DNA from: Phlebiopsis flavidoalba
Lineage: Eukaryota; Basidiomycota; Agaricomycetes; Polyporales; Phanerochaetaceae
NCBI GenBank assembly: GCA_035772785.1
Contig: JAOCPU010000009.1
Span: 682,001 to 746,000, forward strand
Length of the DNA stretch: 64,000 bases
Reading direction: 5' to 3'
This document shows, in pieces, positions 32,996 through 46,100 of this stretch. The notes beneath the pieces were generated by a model that saw nothing but the letters and a program-made list of their open reading frames with translations, did not search any database and was not told where the DNA came from. Positions within the stretch are counted from its first letter, which is position 1; each line of letters opens with the position of its first letter. The translations under genes and the position numbers were made by a program.

Positions 32996-35090
32996 CCGTG
33001 GCGTCAGAAATGCGTGCGGATGGATTGGATAAACATCAAACGGACGAATGACAGCCAACGTGTACGAGGGAGGCTGATTGGTCAGGATCTTGGTCAATAC
33101 TGGTGCGAAAACAAGTCGATCTCTTGGATGAACGAGAAGCTTGAACTGAGGGTAACGTTGGGCGCCAAGGCTTGCACGCATATCGGGTGGGACATGATGA
33201 CTATCGCGTAGAGGGTGAGTTCTAATGCAGCTTCGTGCGGGTGCCTAGTATACAGTACAGGTGACCTTTTACCGCTGGGTGACAGCATCGTCACCAAGGC
33301 AGTGAGACTCAATAGCAACGAAAAAAACGTGGTAAGCGAGTAAAGGTGAAGCCGCCGTTTGCGCATTGCAATGTCAGAAGCTAGATAAAGAAATTAAAGT
33401 TGCACTACGACTTGCGGGCAGAGGGCAAAGAGCCATATTAACAGGATAACTATGTGGCAGTACAGAAAATGTTGATCGGCTAATAGTGGATGTAATTGGA
33501 ATACCACGTACGCGTTGTACTAGGGACGTGCTAATCCAATCTGGGGAGCAAACGGTCATTTCGAGAATATCCAACGGGTGTCGGGAGTGACGCACATTCC
33601 CAACCGAGGAGCGCAGCGAGGATTTGGCCTGGCCGGAGATACCGTCAATACCGGGAGATTATGGCGGCGAGCCAAAGACGGGAGGAACGTACATCTAAAT
33701 GAACAGATGCGCGTCAGTTGTCGCGTCGTCACACGCAGGAGGCTAGACCGGATTGAGAGAGAACGAACCTGACTGGTGTCTGTGCCCCGAAAAGGAGCTT
33801 GCTGTGCCGTGTGGAGCGTGTGAGAAAGAAACATATATCTGGCGCGAACGATCCGAGGCGCGCGACATACTGAATATGTAGAGGCAGGCTATTAGGACGA
33901 TGAATATCGGGTTCTGGAGTTCCTGTCGTCAGGACCATTGCCAGAGCAGCATGCGGGAGGATGTACGTACGACTAAATATACTATTTTTGGCGTGGACCA
34001 TGATGAGAACTGGGGTTGCAGGGGCATGAAGCGGTTTTCCCAGGGCGCGTGCGAACGTACTCACCCAGACCAGTTCCACCTATGGCAGTCGGATCAATCG
34101 AACAATTTGCTAAGCCGCCGGTCCGTTTTTCACAACAAGCGGTGCTCACCTCCTGGCTGAAAGTGGTCACTGGAGGGCGTTGTAATTAGATATTAGTTGA
34201 TAATAATGAGAACAACAAATAATCGAAATGACTGACAGAAATCATACAATATCAAGACCATGGAAGACGTCGTCGCGTACGATGTGACCTGCTTCAGATA
34301 GAAGTACCGTACGACCACCGGGCTGAGAAGGCAGCCTGGGCTGCGCCATCCATGCAGGCGGGGCGAGTCCTGGCGGTGTGGAACGATGGGGCAGGGGTCT
34401 CAGAGGAGCATGGGCGAGAGGGAGAGGAGATCGGGAGCGGCACGCTGGAGTGTTATATATCTAGTTCAGGACTCCAAAGCCAATGGGGAGGCCGCTAAGC
34501 GACGCCGGTCGCCAGAGCCAGAGCCAGACTCGCCGCTACGCCAAACTGGCCGTGTGCACTCAGGGAATAATCAATCGGCGGCCAATTTTGTCCATATAAT
34601 CCTTAGCCCGATCATCCCGCCCGCCCGATCCTCCCGCCGCCCCGGATCCTCCAAATCCGGCCCTAGCTCCCGCCCGCCCCCAGCCACACACACGCTCCCG
34701 CGCCCGCTGCTGTCCCCCGCGACGACGGCCCCGCCCGCCCAGCGTCGACATAGAGATCGCTGGCCGCGCACTGCCCCCCGCCCATTCACAAATCGCGAGC
34801 GTGTCGCTTAGGCTCTGCTGGCACCCGTGCGAGGCCTGCGGGCACAGCGACGTCGGCTGCCGCTTCTGCCCCTGTTCTGGTTCTGCGCCTTCTAGTGCTC
34901 GATCGGCCTCATAGGCCCTGTCCATCTCAGTCCGTCTCACACACGCACTCTCGGACGAGAGGCACGCTGCACCGACTCTTAGTTAACGGCGGCCGCGCCG
35001 CGTCGCGTCTCTCAGCAAGGAAATATACAGCGCTCGTGTACAAGATATGTTCAACTTTCGTGCTTTACTGCTTTCGTCTCGCGTCCCGCG
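32996..35090. other. Unrecognised stretch, partly low-complexity
   Basis: Short frames occur on both strands with no recognisable domain. About 34600-34760 is a C-rich low-complexity tract with repeated ccgcccg units. It gives long but compositionally biased frames on both strands, probably not genes. Any promoter and 5' sequence here serve genes I could not identify. Confidence 0.25.
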
Positions 35091-35958
35091 TCATGCACTG
35101 GCGAGGCATCCTCGAGGCGGCGGAGGACCGTCGTCGTCCGAGTCGTCGTCGTCTCTCCGCCCGCGCCTGATGACTCGCCCGCATCGAACGAGGGCATGCC
35201 TGCGCCGCCGCCCATCTGCTTCATCATCTAGGAACGCATCGTCAATATACCAGACGCCCCGTGTGACCAGGAGCACCCACCGCCTCGATGTCCATGCCGC
35301 CAGGCATGCCTCCCATTCCTGGCATTCCGCCCATGGCCGCCGAGGCCGGGCATGCCACCCATGCCGCCCATTCCTGGCATTAAAAACGCCGCCCATGCCG
35401 CCCATGCCACCCATGCCACCCATCATGTCATCGTCGTCCGCCGCGGGCGCCTCGCCGTCCTGCTCGTCCTCGTCCACCCACTTGCTAAAGTCGGTTTTTT
35501 ATCGAGGCGTTCTTGACCTTTTGCTTCTGCAGGCGCGGGCCAGTACTCGGCCTTGGCCGCCTTCTTGCGGAGCACGAGCGCGAGGTGCCGGCTCGTGAGG
35601 CTCTTCTTCGACTGCTCGGGGTCGACCTCCTCGAAAAACTCGAACTGGAACTCGTAGTCTTTTGTTTCGGATCTGGAGCCAACAACTTTAAAAAAAATCG
35701 CGCCGATCGCCACATCCGATGGGTGCTCACGTTCCAGCCTGGGCGGCAAACGAGATCGACGACGTCGGCGTGAGCTCGTACTTCAGAGTCTCGGGCTTGA
35801 TGTCAGGCAGGTTGACCGTGACATAGAGGATGTTCTAGCGTGCAGAGACGCGTCGAGTTTAGCAGCGGGAGCGCGATCGCGATAAATGAGTGGCTCACCT
35901 TGGCCTCGTCGGACTCGGAGCTGCGCTGCGCCCAAAGCACCTCGGGGTGAATAGCCAT
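35091..35958 (-). CDS. Hsp90 co-chaperone p23 (Sba1/Wos2)
   Basis: p23 binds the ATP-bound Hsp90 dimer and slows ATP hydrolysis, stabilising client complexes in cytosol and nucleus. Exon 1 reads MAIHPEVLWAQRSSESDEAK (start 35958), an intron follows (about 35840-35898), then ILYVTVNLPDIKPETLKYEL and TPTSSISFAAQAG. After a second intron comes KDYEFQFEFFEEVDPEQSKK, then SLTSRHLALVLRKKAAKAEY and W. WVDEDEQDGEAPAADDDDMM (about 35425-35485) starts the acidic Gly/Met-rich tail with repeated GGMGG units (35330-35430). A last exon ends in DDDDSDDDGPPP. The CS-domain signature LRKK...EYW and the acidic tail are diagnostic. Single-base shifts occur in the K-rich part of the CS domain and in the tail. 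The very C-terminus (35091-35105) is uncertain. It is divergent from the membrane protein at 36262, with about 300 bases between them. Confidence 0.9.
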
Positions 35959-36261
35959 GTCTAGAGTGGTATGAGAGATGGACCGTGTCGTCGACGGCGA
36001 CGGTGAAATAAAGCAGAGGCGAGGAGATGGAAGACTCGAGAAACGCTGCAGAACACGCGTACCCAGCGGCGCCTGTGCCACCCCACAGACGCGCGCACGC
36101 TTCGCGGGAGGCGCAGGCCGGCCCTAAACACGTCACGTGCTGCGCTCCGGGGTGTGGACGCCAGTCCGGCGGGGGAGACTGGGGCAAAAGTACAGCTTGG
36201 GGTGACACGTCCGCCCCCCTGAAGAGCCCGTCGTACGCACTGCTGCACGCTCGCTAGGCTC

Positions 36262-37086
36262 ATGTGGTCAGCGTAGGCCGTCGCTGTCCCAGCGAATAGA
36301 TCGACGCTAACGTTTCTCTAGGTGCACGCGATGGTACCTGCCGCTGGTTCTCCTACCACTTCCCATTGCACCGCCCTACTTTCTCATCCTCTTTCTCTTT
36401 TCGACGACCTTGCACGCTAGGCCATGGTATGTCCAACAGCTTTTGCTTTAGTATGGCGAGCTAACATTACCAGCTTCTACTGCATTATGCTCTTGACGGC
36501 CATGTTCATGGCATCCTGCTACTGGCCGCCGGTCTCGCTGGACACACCGCTCAGTAAACCCTGGTCCGACAACATAACGACGTTCGGCGAGGCTTTACTC
36601 TCAAGAGTCCCCGAGCTTCCCCTCGACATGGTCCCGTCTGCAATTCCGATTGTAGACCACTGCTGGTGCGACCTCTCCACGGGCTTCTTTGAGCCCTTCA
36701 ACTCGACGCGGTGGGAGTGGAAGAGCGTGGACAAGCTGGGAAAGGAGCTGGAGAGACAGTTGGCGGCCAAGCTTGCGAATGCAACGCTGTCGGCCGAGGT
36801 GCCTGCCGCAGAGGCAGAGAGCCTGCCCGAGCAGGCGAACGCGACACTGGGCTACAGCACGCTGTCTGGCACGATGAGCACTGCCCAGAATAATCTGGGG
36901 CTCACGACAGAAAACACGACTGTGCCTGCCACCGCTTCTGAGCCACCGCCGATAGCAAAGCTGTTTTTCGCCGCCTGCGGTGTGAGCGAGAGCACGGCAC
37001 GGACGTTGTCCAGGATATGGAGAGAGTATGACCTGCGGCGTATGGCTATGGCCTGGACATGGTCGTCGACCTGCGATGGCCGCTGA
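36262..37086 (+). CDS. Conserved fungal membrane protein of unknown function
   Basis: A gene model with consistent splicing: a tiny first exon encoding MWSA (36262-36272), an intron 36273-36321 with a CTAAC branch-like site, exon 2 (36322-36426), an intron 36427-36473 and exon 3. Exon 2 encodes RWYLPLVLLPLPIAPPYFLI then LFLFSTTLHARP. Exon 3 begins FYCIMLLTAMFMASCYWPP. Together these give two hydrophobic spans near the N-terminus, followed by a lumenal or extracellular stretch with several N-glycosylation sites (NIT, NST, NAT, NTT). The frame stays open to 37086. The last residues may be frame-shifted: one base lost near 37041 would give RRYGYGLDMVVDLRWPLRP. This is one of the few genes here almost free of breaks. 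I know it only as a hypothetical-protein type in Agaricomycetes; no function can be assigned. It lies between p23 and MDV1. Confidence 0.7.
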
Positions 37087-37339
37087 GACCCCTAGAGACA
37101 CGCGCACCCCACTGTACATTATATCACGGCTGTAATCATACCTGGATAAATACCGCGAGTGCTGCACACGCCTGTGTTTTCGCGCGGCCGAAATGAGAGA
37201 GACGCTATGGGGCACCGTCATGGCCGGAAGCTGCCCGACCAGTGTCTCCGCGCCAACGCGCCTCAGGCCTCTGCTTCAAGCGGCCCCCGACTGCACGTCT
37301 CGTCTCCTCCACACACTCTCTGTACCGCCCACACCCAGC

Positions 37340-40111
37340 ATGGCGGCCAGCTCCAGCAGGCGGCGCGAGCCCCGCGCCGCCGTCGACGACCTCGCCGAGG
37401 GCACCTCGAAACGCAGCACGCTCGACGCCGTCTCCAACGCGATCCTCTCGCCTTCACCTCGCGCAAACCAGACACGAGCACGCTGCTCTCGGATCGTACG
37501 TCCCTCGCCGCACCCTCCTGCATCCGCCGCCGCTGACGCCCCGCACCCAGTCGCACCCGTCATCATGACGCCGCGCATGATCAACGGCGTCGCCCAGGTG
37601 TCGGGCAGACAGCAGCAACGCACGCTCGGTGCGGCACCGGGCACGCTCCCGCGCATGGACTTCGCCGCGCTCGGCCGCGCGCCGCTGCGCCTCACGCTCG
37701 GCGGCCGCCGGCCCACCGCGCGCGACCTGCAGATCGTCGAGGACACGGACGCGCTGCTCGGCGAGGACGTGCCCGAGCCGGCCGGTAGCATCTCCGTCGC
37801 GGGCAGCGTGAGCCTCCTGCGCGGGTTTGCGGCGACGATTCCGAGCGCGGACAAGGGCCGCACGCGGCGCCGCCAGACGAGGAACGTCGAGGCGCCGCGG
37901 CTGGGCCTGAAGAGGCTGGGGCTACTGCATGCAAGAGGGATGCTGGGCGACGAGGAGGACCATGAGAGCGTGGTGAGCGAGGACGATGTGGTGCTTGTGC
38001 ATGGAAAGAAGGCAAAGGGAAAGCGGAGAGGGAGGGAGAGTCTCAGTGCGAGTGTGGTGTTGGAAAAGAGGAGCTCGTAAGGCAGACCCAGGAAATCGAG
38101 CGCGATAAAGAGAACCTCCATGTTCGCAGAGTACGTCCCTCAGATGTACTTTGTGTTGGCGGCGTACTGAATGGCCCTCAGGCACTCGTAAACAATGAGA
38201 TTGCAGAAATCACACATATAAAATCGAAGCACTGGATGCCATTCGGACAAAAACTCGAGCAGGATCTCTTGAGGCTGCAGGAGGACGAGCTCGAGTTAGA
38301 TGACGAGCGTACGTTCCGGTCTCGTTTATTCTTTCCGTTACTGATCCTTGTGCACAGGAAGGTGTTAAAGAGCGGCTAGAGCTGGAAGAGTCTCGGACAC
38401 GGACATCGAAAGGCTCACAACCCGCATCCCACGTCCCGCATACCTCCCGGAGACGAAAAGGTACGCATATAGCCATTTCATGTCTTGATTACTCTGACAT
38501 TCGACCAGGCCCTGCGTTCTACCGTCCGAACATGACGAGCTCCCACACGGAGTTGCCTTTATGGTAAGTCTATCCTCGTCACGCGACCACACCACCACTG
38601 ACGTACTCTTTCGCAGTCACTTCGAAGGACATTCCTCACCCAATAACCGCCACTCGACTTTTCAGAACCGTACGGCACCCTCGTTTCTGCATCACAAGAC
38701 GACTCGCAGCCGCGTGTGTGTGGGATCTGCTAACAGGCGAGGAGCTGGGCCGGCTACGACGGGTCACAGAGGCACCGTAAAGTGCGTGCAGGTCGAAGAC
38801 ACGATATGTCTGACGGGCGGAGACGACGGGAATGTGAGGGTGTGGGATCTGCGGAGAGTAGACGAGGACGACGAGTGGGAGCGGACTAGCGATCGCCCTC
38901 GTGAAGGGTCTCGCATCGCCCTCCCCCGCGAGCTTTGAGCGACGTAGCGGAGGAGGATGACGGTGTCGACGAGCTCGGGATGAAGAAAGGCGGATGTCAA
39001 TGGGTCTGTAAGGCAGGGCACCAGCACGTCTGGGCAGCGTCGCGGAGAAGGATGGCCCGTGCATCCGTCTCCTGGAAGGCCACACGAAGGCCGTCACGGC
39101 GCTTTTGTACTTTTGAAGACGAGTGCCTTGTAAGTGCGATTGATCCCGCAATTAAGATCCAGGCTGACGTCGCACGTCCACAGGTCACTGGCGCCTAGAC
39201 AAGACGATGCGCCAATGGGACCTCAACACCGGCCAGTGCGTCATGACCATGGACATCCTCTGGGCGATCTCGCACCCCCCAGCGCCGCGCCGGGCAACGG
39301 ACCATGCCGATCTTCCCCTGGGCGCAGCAGACCCGCGGCAGGGAATTTCGCCGTGCCCACGCCACCTATGCCGACGGCAGCTGGGAGATGTACCAGGACT
39401 TTTGTCGGCGCGGTGCAGTTCTGGGGGTATGCGCCTCGTCAGTGGGAGCGGGCGATGGTGCGGTGCGCATCTGTGGGACAGTTACGTGCTCTTTTCGGTT
39501 TCGGTTTTGGGCGTGCTGTCAGTGATGCGATGGGTCGTCTAGTGCGTACGGGGACAGCTCGCATAGGACGCTCCTTGGGCATACTGCTACCCTGTGACTT
39601 GCCTGCAGTTGACGAAGCTTCATGTCGTTGTGAGCCCGGTTAGCTTGGACAAGGTCAATACGAGTAAAGCACAGCCGGCTTATACAACAGCTGTTCTAAT
39701 CTGACTTTGTGCCAGATCTGGGACCTCCGAACGGGCGGTGGTAATCTTTGAGACCCTCAAGTAACGACTACCCAGTCAGTGCGTCTACAGTTCGACACCG
39801 GCACCCAGAATTCAAGATTGTAGCCGCGACTGGCGAGAAATGGGCTCGGATGTAAGTCCCGATCATCATAGACCAACGCTGCCGATCGCTGACAGCATCT
39901 ACCAGCTTTACAACCGCACAAGCATGCAGCATTCCCGCGTGTGTGGGTGGGGGCCCCTTTCTTGCGCGTCTCCACTCCCTTCTAGTCGGCGCTCCTTCTG
40001 ACCCAACGGATCACACGCAGCCATACTGCCAGATGACTGTCTTCTGATACTATGGACAAGTACCTCGTCTCGGTTGCGCCGACAGCTAGGTCAAGATCTG
40101 CGGCCCTATAG
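37340..40111 (+). CDS. MDV1: Mitochondrial division protein Mdv1/Caf4 (WD40)
   Basis: Mdv1 is the adaptor that links Fis1 on the mitochondrial outer membrane to the dynamin GTPase Dnm1 for fission. The start [20 protein letters not shown] (37340) fits the amphipathic N-terminal region. [20 protein letters not shown] and RRRQTRN (37800-37885) and [16 protein letters not shown] (about 38010-38060) precede a coiled coil, [18 protein letters not shown] (about 38255-38310) and [12 protein letters not shown]. Seven-bladed WD40 repeats follow. Legible pieces are [20 protein letters not shown] with [17 protein letters not shown] (38778-38884), [11 protein letters not shown] (about 39075), [20 protein letters not shown] (about 39198-39257), [10 protein letters not shown] (about 39370), and TSMQHS and VKIWAL near the end. 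The stop at 40111 is read by dropping one C in atctgcggcc. Frame breaks are frequent after 38080. Upstream frame reading from 37193 is open, but 37340 gives the more natural start. Confidence 0.88.
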
Positions 40112-43100
40112 CGACAGCACCTGGGGCACCAGTGTCCAAACAAACAAAACAAACGGTACATTACCGTATAGTCGACATATTGGCATTAGAAGCTCCCATT
40201 CCATCCGCAACTATACTCTGGTAAATTAACCTTCACATTGCCAGGACGGCAAAAATGAGACATTTGTTAACTTAGTCATAGGGTAGTGGGAGTACGTTGG
40301 CGGTTAATGGAAGAAATCAAAATGAGTGTTAACCCGAAGGTGTACATTGAGTGCATAACCTTACGGTAAAGGCGATGTGACAATGAATGTCGGATGTGGG
40401 TTACTGCGTGAAGCTGCTGGCGTTTATTAAGGTATGTATTATATCCTGGTGCAGAAAGCCATCCCACATTGAAGGGATGTGACCGGGCTGTTAAGGACGG
40501 TGGTATGAGCACACATAGCGCACGCTTGTTCTGGGTCTAACACAGAGGGCTGCAGGTTGTCTAGATGCTAGGCCAGAGCGGGGACGAGTCCAGGGTCTCT
40601 CTCTGCATCAGATGTTGGGGGTCGGTCGCAAAGGGCAACGCAGCTGCAACCCAAGCCGTGTTAGCACATGAGATGACGAAGTAGACTCGATGGGCACTCA
40701 CCGGCGAGTGTGTGGGCCAACAGATGAATCCCGCGGTTCGACGGTGCAGAATGCATCTCACTAACGTAGCGATGTCGACCCGCCGACTCTCGAGAAGCTG
40801 TCATCACCTCGTCTTGTGCGACATTCCGCGTCGCCTCGCGCCTCTCCTGCACAAACGCGCCCCAGTCGGGCCTAGTCTGGGAGGAGGCCGGCGCGCCCGC
40901 GATCGACGCTATGCGGGAAGCGTAGCTCCGGCGGGTCAGGAGGAGACGCTAGAAGGTTTTGTCATGTGTGCGCGAAGTAGCAGCGGTACGGACGTCGAGC
41001 TAGCTCGTGGCACCTGATCAGAAGAATCGGCATACTTAGCACAAGCGCATCTGAAGAGCTCTCCTCGCCTTCATCGCTTTCAGTCGTCGCGAGGTGGGCG
41101 GTGTTGTTTCTAGTGGAGATAATTCTCCGGCTCAAAATCGCCTTATCGTCTTTCACTCAAGATCGTCACCGCGCAGGAACCGCTCGTAGAGACCAGTGTC
41201 TTACTCTTGCTTCCTTCTCATCGACGCGGCGCGTTAGGAACATGGTCCAGCATCCGGGTCGTCCGACTCCACCGCGACGTGCCGGTGTCAAGTTGACCAC
41301 ACTTCATTCGCCCACGGACCGCCGTCCAGAAGAATCTCCGTGTCATCCCAGTGGTAAACACGCCACACGCCCAAGAGAAATCGGCCACGAGCTCTGTTAT
41401 ACCAGACAGTGCGTTGAGCACTGTGTCAGCCCATGCGCATCAACAGCATGTTTTGAAAGAAACCTTCACGTTCTTAATCTCGTGTCGCAGTAGGCCAGTC
41501 GGTAGATACCGTGAATTTCCACCACATCGCAACGACGGAGACAACGCCCGCACGAGTGATTTCCACCGAGCTGGTGTCAGATGACTGTTCAGTGAGCGCT
41601 TTTGCGCAAGGTCGCCGGATGGCTGCCTGACGCTGCCGACTTCGTTGCCAAAAACCGGCGACGCTCGTCGCGCCTCCATGGGCTAGCCGTGCCAAGGCGG
41701 AATAGCACGACGGAAAGTCCTCTTCCCACATCGGGAGCAGCGTCGCGGCGTGTGCCCACCAGTGGCTTTGTGTGGCGACCGATTTCATCAAGGAGTTGGG
41801 TGTAGTGCATTGAGCGCACTAGGTGGGACGAGCGTGACGAATAGTAGGAAAGACTCGCACAAAGTTCGGGACGATGTGGGCAGTGAAAGTAGGTTGACGG
41901 GGACGCGTGGGACAACACCACACCACGAGATGGAAGTGGATGAGGGGAGAGCACACCACAGATGGTGGTAGGGAATGAGCCGCTTCCGCCCCCATCGCTG
42001 CTTCACTTCAAGACAGTAGTGTCATAGTAAGCTGAAGACACCGTGAGCGGGTGTTCCATAAGAAGTGACATCTTACGTATCACCTGGAGCAGGAGCGGGG
42101 TACATACATCATGGTGATGACTTACATGGATCTGCGTCTTGTGCCGAGAGAGATCCCCCGCGGTCCTTGCGGACTATGTGTCCATGGTGGGACTAAATAC
42201 ACATAGTAGAACGAGGGGAATAGCCAAACTACAGGTTTCCGATATCATGAGACTCTGTTCCTGGTGCCACGCCTGGTACGAGCAGGATCCTTGCACCAAA
42301 GTGTTGAACCGGTGCGTTCACGGAGGTAGCATGGAAACCTACCTCCCGTGCTTCGTGAGGGCTGAAACATAATAACGCGATACGCATACTTGATATGAAA
42401 GGTCGACCACGAGTACGTAGTTTTCCATCAGTTTTCCATGGTTACGCCCAACTAGTCCCTCAAGGTCTCCGTGTTCATACCAGCTGTCCTGGTATACGGC
42501 ACTGGATTTGGGCGGTTTGTAATATAATAGTGGATTTGGTCCAGTAATGAGTATGGATCGGTTAAAACAATATGTATAAAGTGTGATGGCAGTCCGTAGA
42601 AGAAAAGCGCGACAGGCCGCGGTGGATGAAAGGTTGACTTAGGCAGTAATTATCCTTAAAAGCCTGCCCACGGACGTCTCCGCGATGCGCGCTCTAATGA
42701 ACGCAGCTGGGCGGTGGTAAGACGCGGAATGACCGGAGGGACGACGATGTTTTGCACTCGTTGAGGCAAGAATGCCTGTCAAGGATCCAGTAGTACGACC
42801 GATCCGACAGAATCGTGTCAAGGTACTCACCAAATGAAGAACAAACCAAAAGTAGCCCGAAGTCAGGAAACCCCACGGACCGGGTAGGGCAAAGTGACCC
42901 CCGTTCAGAAGCACGCGGTCGCGAGGAGATGTTTCTGGGCTTTGTGACACGTAACACCGGCAACACTGATGATGAGACCTGTTTTCCTCGTTCGCCTTGG
43001 GCGACACGATGGTTAAAGACATCGTCTAGTATGCTGCAGCCGTTTCACCATGCGCAACGGAAGTTGTGTGAGATATCGGTGCCAGCTTCGTGTAGCTAGA

Positions 43101-46100
43101 ATTGCTCGGACACAGTCGATTGAAAATGTCAGCTTATCTGTTCCCTGGTCCTGCATTATGTGGTGGTCGACCCCCCCGGTGAACGCATGAGGGCAAGAGG
43201 CGGTGGACGACGTCGCATGCAGCGTGGCTCACCAACGGGCGTTCAAGGTCCCTTCCACCGGATCGGGGAATAGGTAAGGTAAGCGGCAAACGGCACCTAG
43301 ATAAGATTGTAGTTAGGACAGAAATGGTAACTACGAGATAAGCACGACTGATTAGATTAGCACCAGTTTACCATCAAATCCCGTTACACAGCCCCGCTTT
43401 TGAGGCAAGGACGGAAAATGCCTCCATCTAGCCGGTCAGCTGCCGCAAGCAAGCGTCCACAGTGGTTGCCATGCACAACATGGGCCTCCCATGTAGTTCC
43501 GCAAACTTTCTGGCGAGCAGAACGCGACGGAAGGATACGGAAGAGATGTCTAATTGGGCACCCTTATGTGGGAGAAGGGAAAAAGAGGGGACAAAAAGAG
43601 CGTGTGTGGTGGAAGTAGTCCTGGACGCTCTGGAACGGCGGGAGGGCAGCCGCCTGAGATTGAGAATGGCGCTCAAGGTAGATGGGAGCACCAGAACGCC
43701 TGGATGGCTAAACGCGAAGCGTGATCTGGGCAGTGGATTGAGGAGCAAAAGCGCTGCACTACCGCTTTGCGAACACGGGAGTGACAAGGCGTCACGCCTC
43801 GCCAACAATAAAGCGGGGCATCACGATCCCCCAACATGCAGCTCCGCCCCCCTACACGCCCTCCCGCTCCCAACTGCTCTCTTTGGGCTGAACTCTCCTC
43901 TTCCCAAAAACCTTTCTTGCCGCCAAGTGACTTTTCGACTGGCGTAAGGGATGAGCCCTCTGTTCCCTTCTGTCATTGGCTTCCGCCTGAACATCCGTGT
44001 CAGTCTCGGACACTAACCTGCTGCGGTAGCCAAAGCGTTCATCGTTACTCATGTTTCTCTCAGGTGATCTGTTGCTGCCTAGGGTAGATTTTTCCTCGAG
44101 CGTTGGCCAGGAATCGCAGTTTCATTGCTGTGTCGCACCATGTCGTCCTTATTCAACAAACTACACAAGCCCTCTCCGTCCCCCTCGTAGCGACACCCTT
44201 TCGTCGCGTAGCCGTGTATTTCTCTTCGCACTGACATATGAACTTACCGCTGTCCTCACAGTTTACCGGACTGTTGCAACGCCTCCCACGGATAGACGGT
44301 AACCATGTCGGAAGGAAGCGCAGGAAATGCTTGATAGGATTGACAAAACTGGCTTGGGGTCCTCCCACAAGGCTCCCAAAGCGGGGCGCCCGGCCGTATG
44401 AGTCGTGTTCATGTGGTGATGGCTTCACCATCAGGCGAGGGATGGAGAGACGAACCAGATCCACGGATGCCTTAACGTTACGTGCCTTTTTCCCAACGCC
44501 GGTATCTAGATTTGTACATTATGTTCATAAATACCCGGACATCTGTCTCCAGATTGATTTTCTCCAACGGGTGTGCTTGGCGGTCCTGAGAAGCCTCGAT
44601 TGTGACAATACTCTGATGGCGACAATATATCCTCCAGTTTGTGCCAGATCCCAGGCCCTCTGAGGTGGAGCGCATTGCTTACTAGATCAGGGTAGAGCAC
44701 TTGGCTAGTGAGGGATAGGTTATGATCCTTTGGAACCATCCGAGCGGGGATTGCAGAACCCCGATCGATGGGCAATATTATCGCCTCGCGCCTTCTCATA
44801 GCACAGGAACTTCTCTAGAAACCTGGGGAGTCCAGGATACGAAGTGCGAGTTCTTTGTGTGGATTTGAAACCTTGTCCCACGTCCTTCCGGGGGGAGGGT
44901 GTTGGTCACTTGCTTCGGTATTCTATAGCTCATTGATTGTAGCCCCATGCCGATTGGTCAAGAGATCATACAGCCAGTCAGAAACGAGTCTGCTGTCATT
45001 TCACACGAGCAATCAATAAATCATATACCTGCTTCTTTCCGTCTTGGGCGATCCGCCTGAGAACTGCGTCTACTCAGGAGCGAGCAGACAACGGCGCCAC
45101 CTCAACCCAATGTTCTGAACGAGACGCAGTACTTGCAGACGCTTTCAGGAAGTTCGATAGCCCGAGGTGCCTGCACTGGCGCCAAGCCCTGTCTAGTCGG
45201 ACAATCAGTTCAGCTGCCGGAGTGACGATCCTTTACAAGCATGTAATTCTCACATCGCGGGGGGGTGCGTACGGGTTAAGCTGCACTGTGCACGAATACG
45301 AACTGTAAGCTATCGCATCATGGAACCACGAGTACGCTATAACAACCGTCTGGTGATGTAAAAGTGACTGTTCCACAAGGCCCGTCTCGCACGAGGGGGG
45401 ACCCTTTGCTTCCAAGCCGCCACTAGGATTGGTTGACATACTTGCCTTCCGGTACTATTATTACGCGCTGGGACCGTAGATGCGACGGAGAGGAAATGAG
45501 GCGGGAGATCACATTCGTGTACCCACCGTGTTGTCGCCTAGATCCACCAGTTTGTGAGCTTCTCCAACGGCGCACAGCCCGAGTGCTTCGTAGGTAATGA
45601 GCTGTGTCTGTTTGTGAGAACGATGTGAGCTGGGGGCGCAAGGAGTTTGCCGAGTCGATACCTCGTTCTCGGTACAAAACACTCGTGTAGCTCTAACAAC
45701 TCCTACCTGTTTTCGTTTTTCCCTGCCAGCTTAGCCGTTCGTTTAGCCTCGCCTGTGCAAAACCTTATCGGCACAGTGCCCTTGTCATTTTGATAACCAA
45801 ACGACATTCATTGGACTCCTTGCTCTCGTAAACGTCGTTTGGAGTCGTCGTGGTCATCCCTTGTTGTCCGACAATCTCTATTGCGCCTGGTTTTCTAATC
45901 CGTGGGCGTGAACAAACTCCTTCAGAGACGCGACGATGCACGCAAGCGGCTCCATTCCTAAATGAAACCGTCCGCACGGAAGCAGAGCTCAATCCATTAT
46001 GACGAACCGACGTAGGAGCGACACATAAATTTCGTACAGCTGCTTCGTGATCTTTGGGGGCACTGAGGGACCTGCTCCGACTCTCCATCCGGTCCTTAAC

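Noticed and set aside
34560..34940. Long Gly/Arg-rich minus-strand frame
   Set aside because: Composition is explained by a C-rich low-complexity tract that opens frames on both strands.
37263..38121. Long minus-strand frames antisense to MDV1
   Set aside because: Open because the GC-rich plus-strand MDV1 exon lacks reverse-strand stops; no family features.
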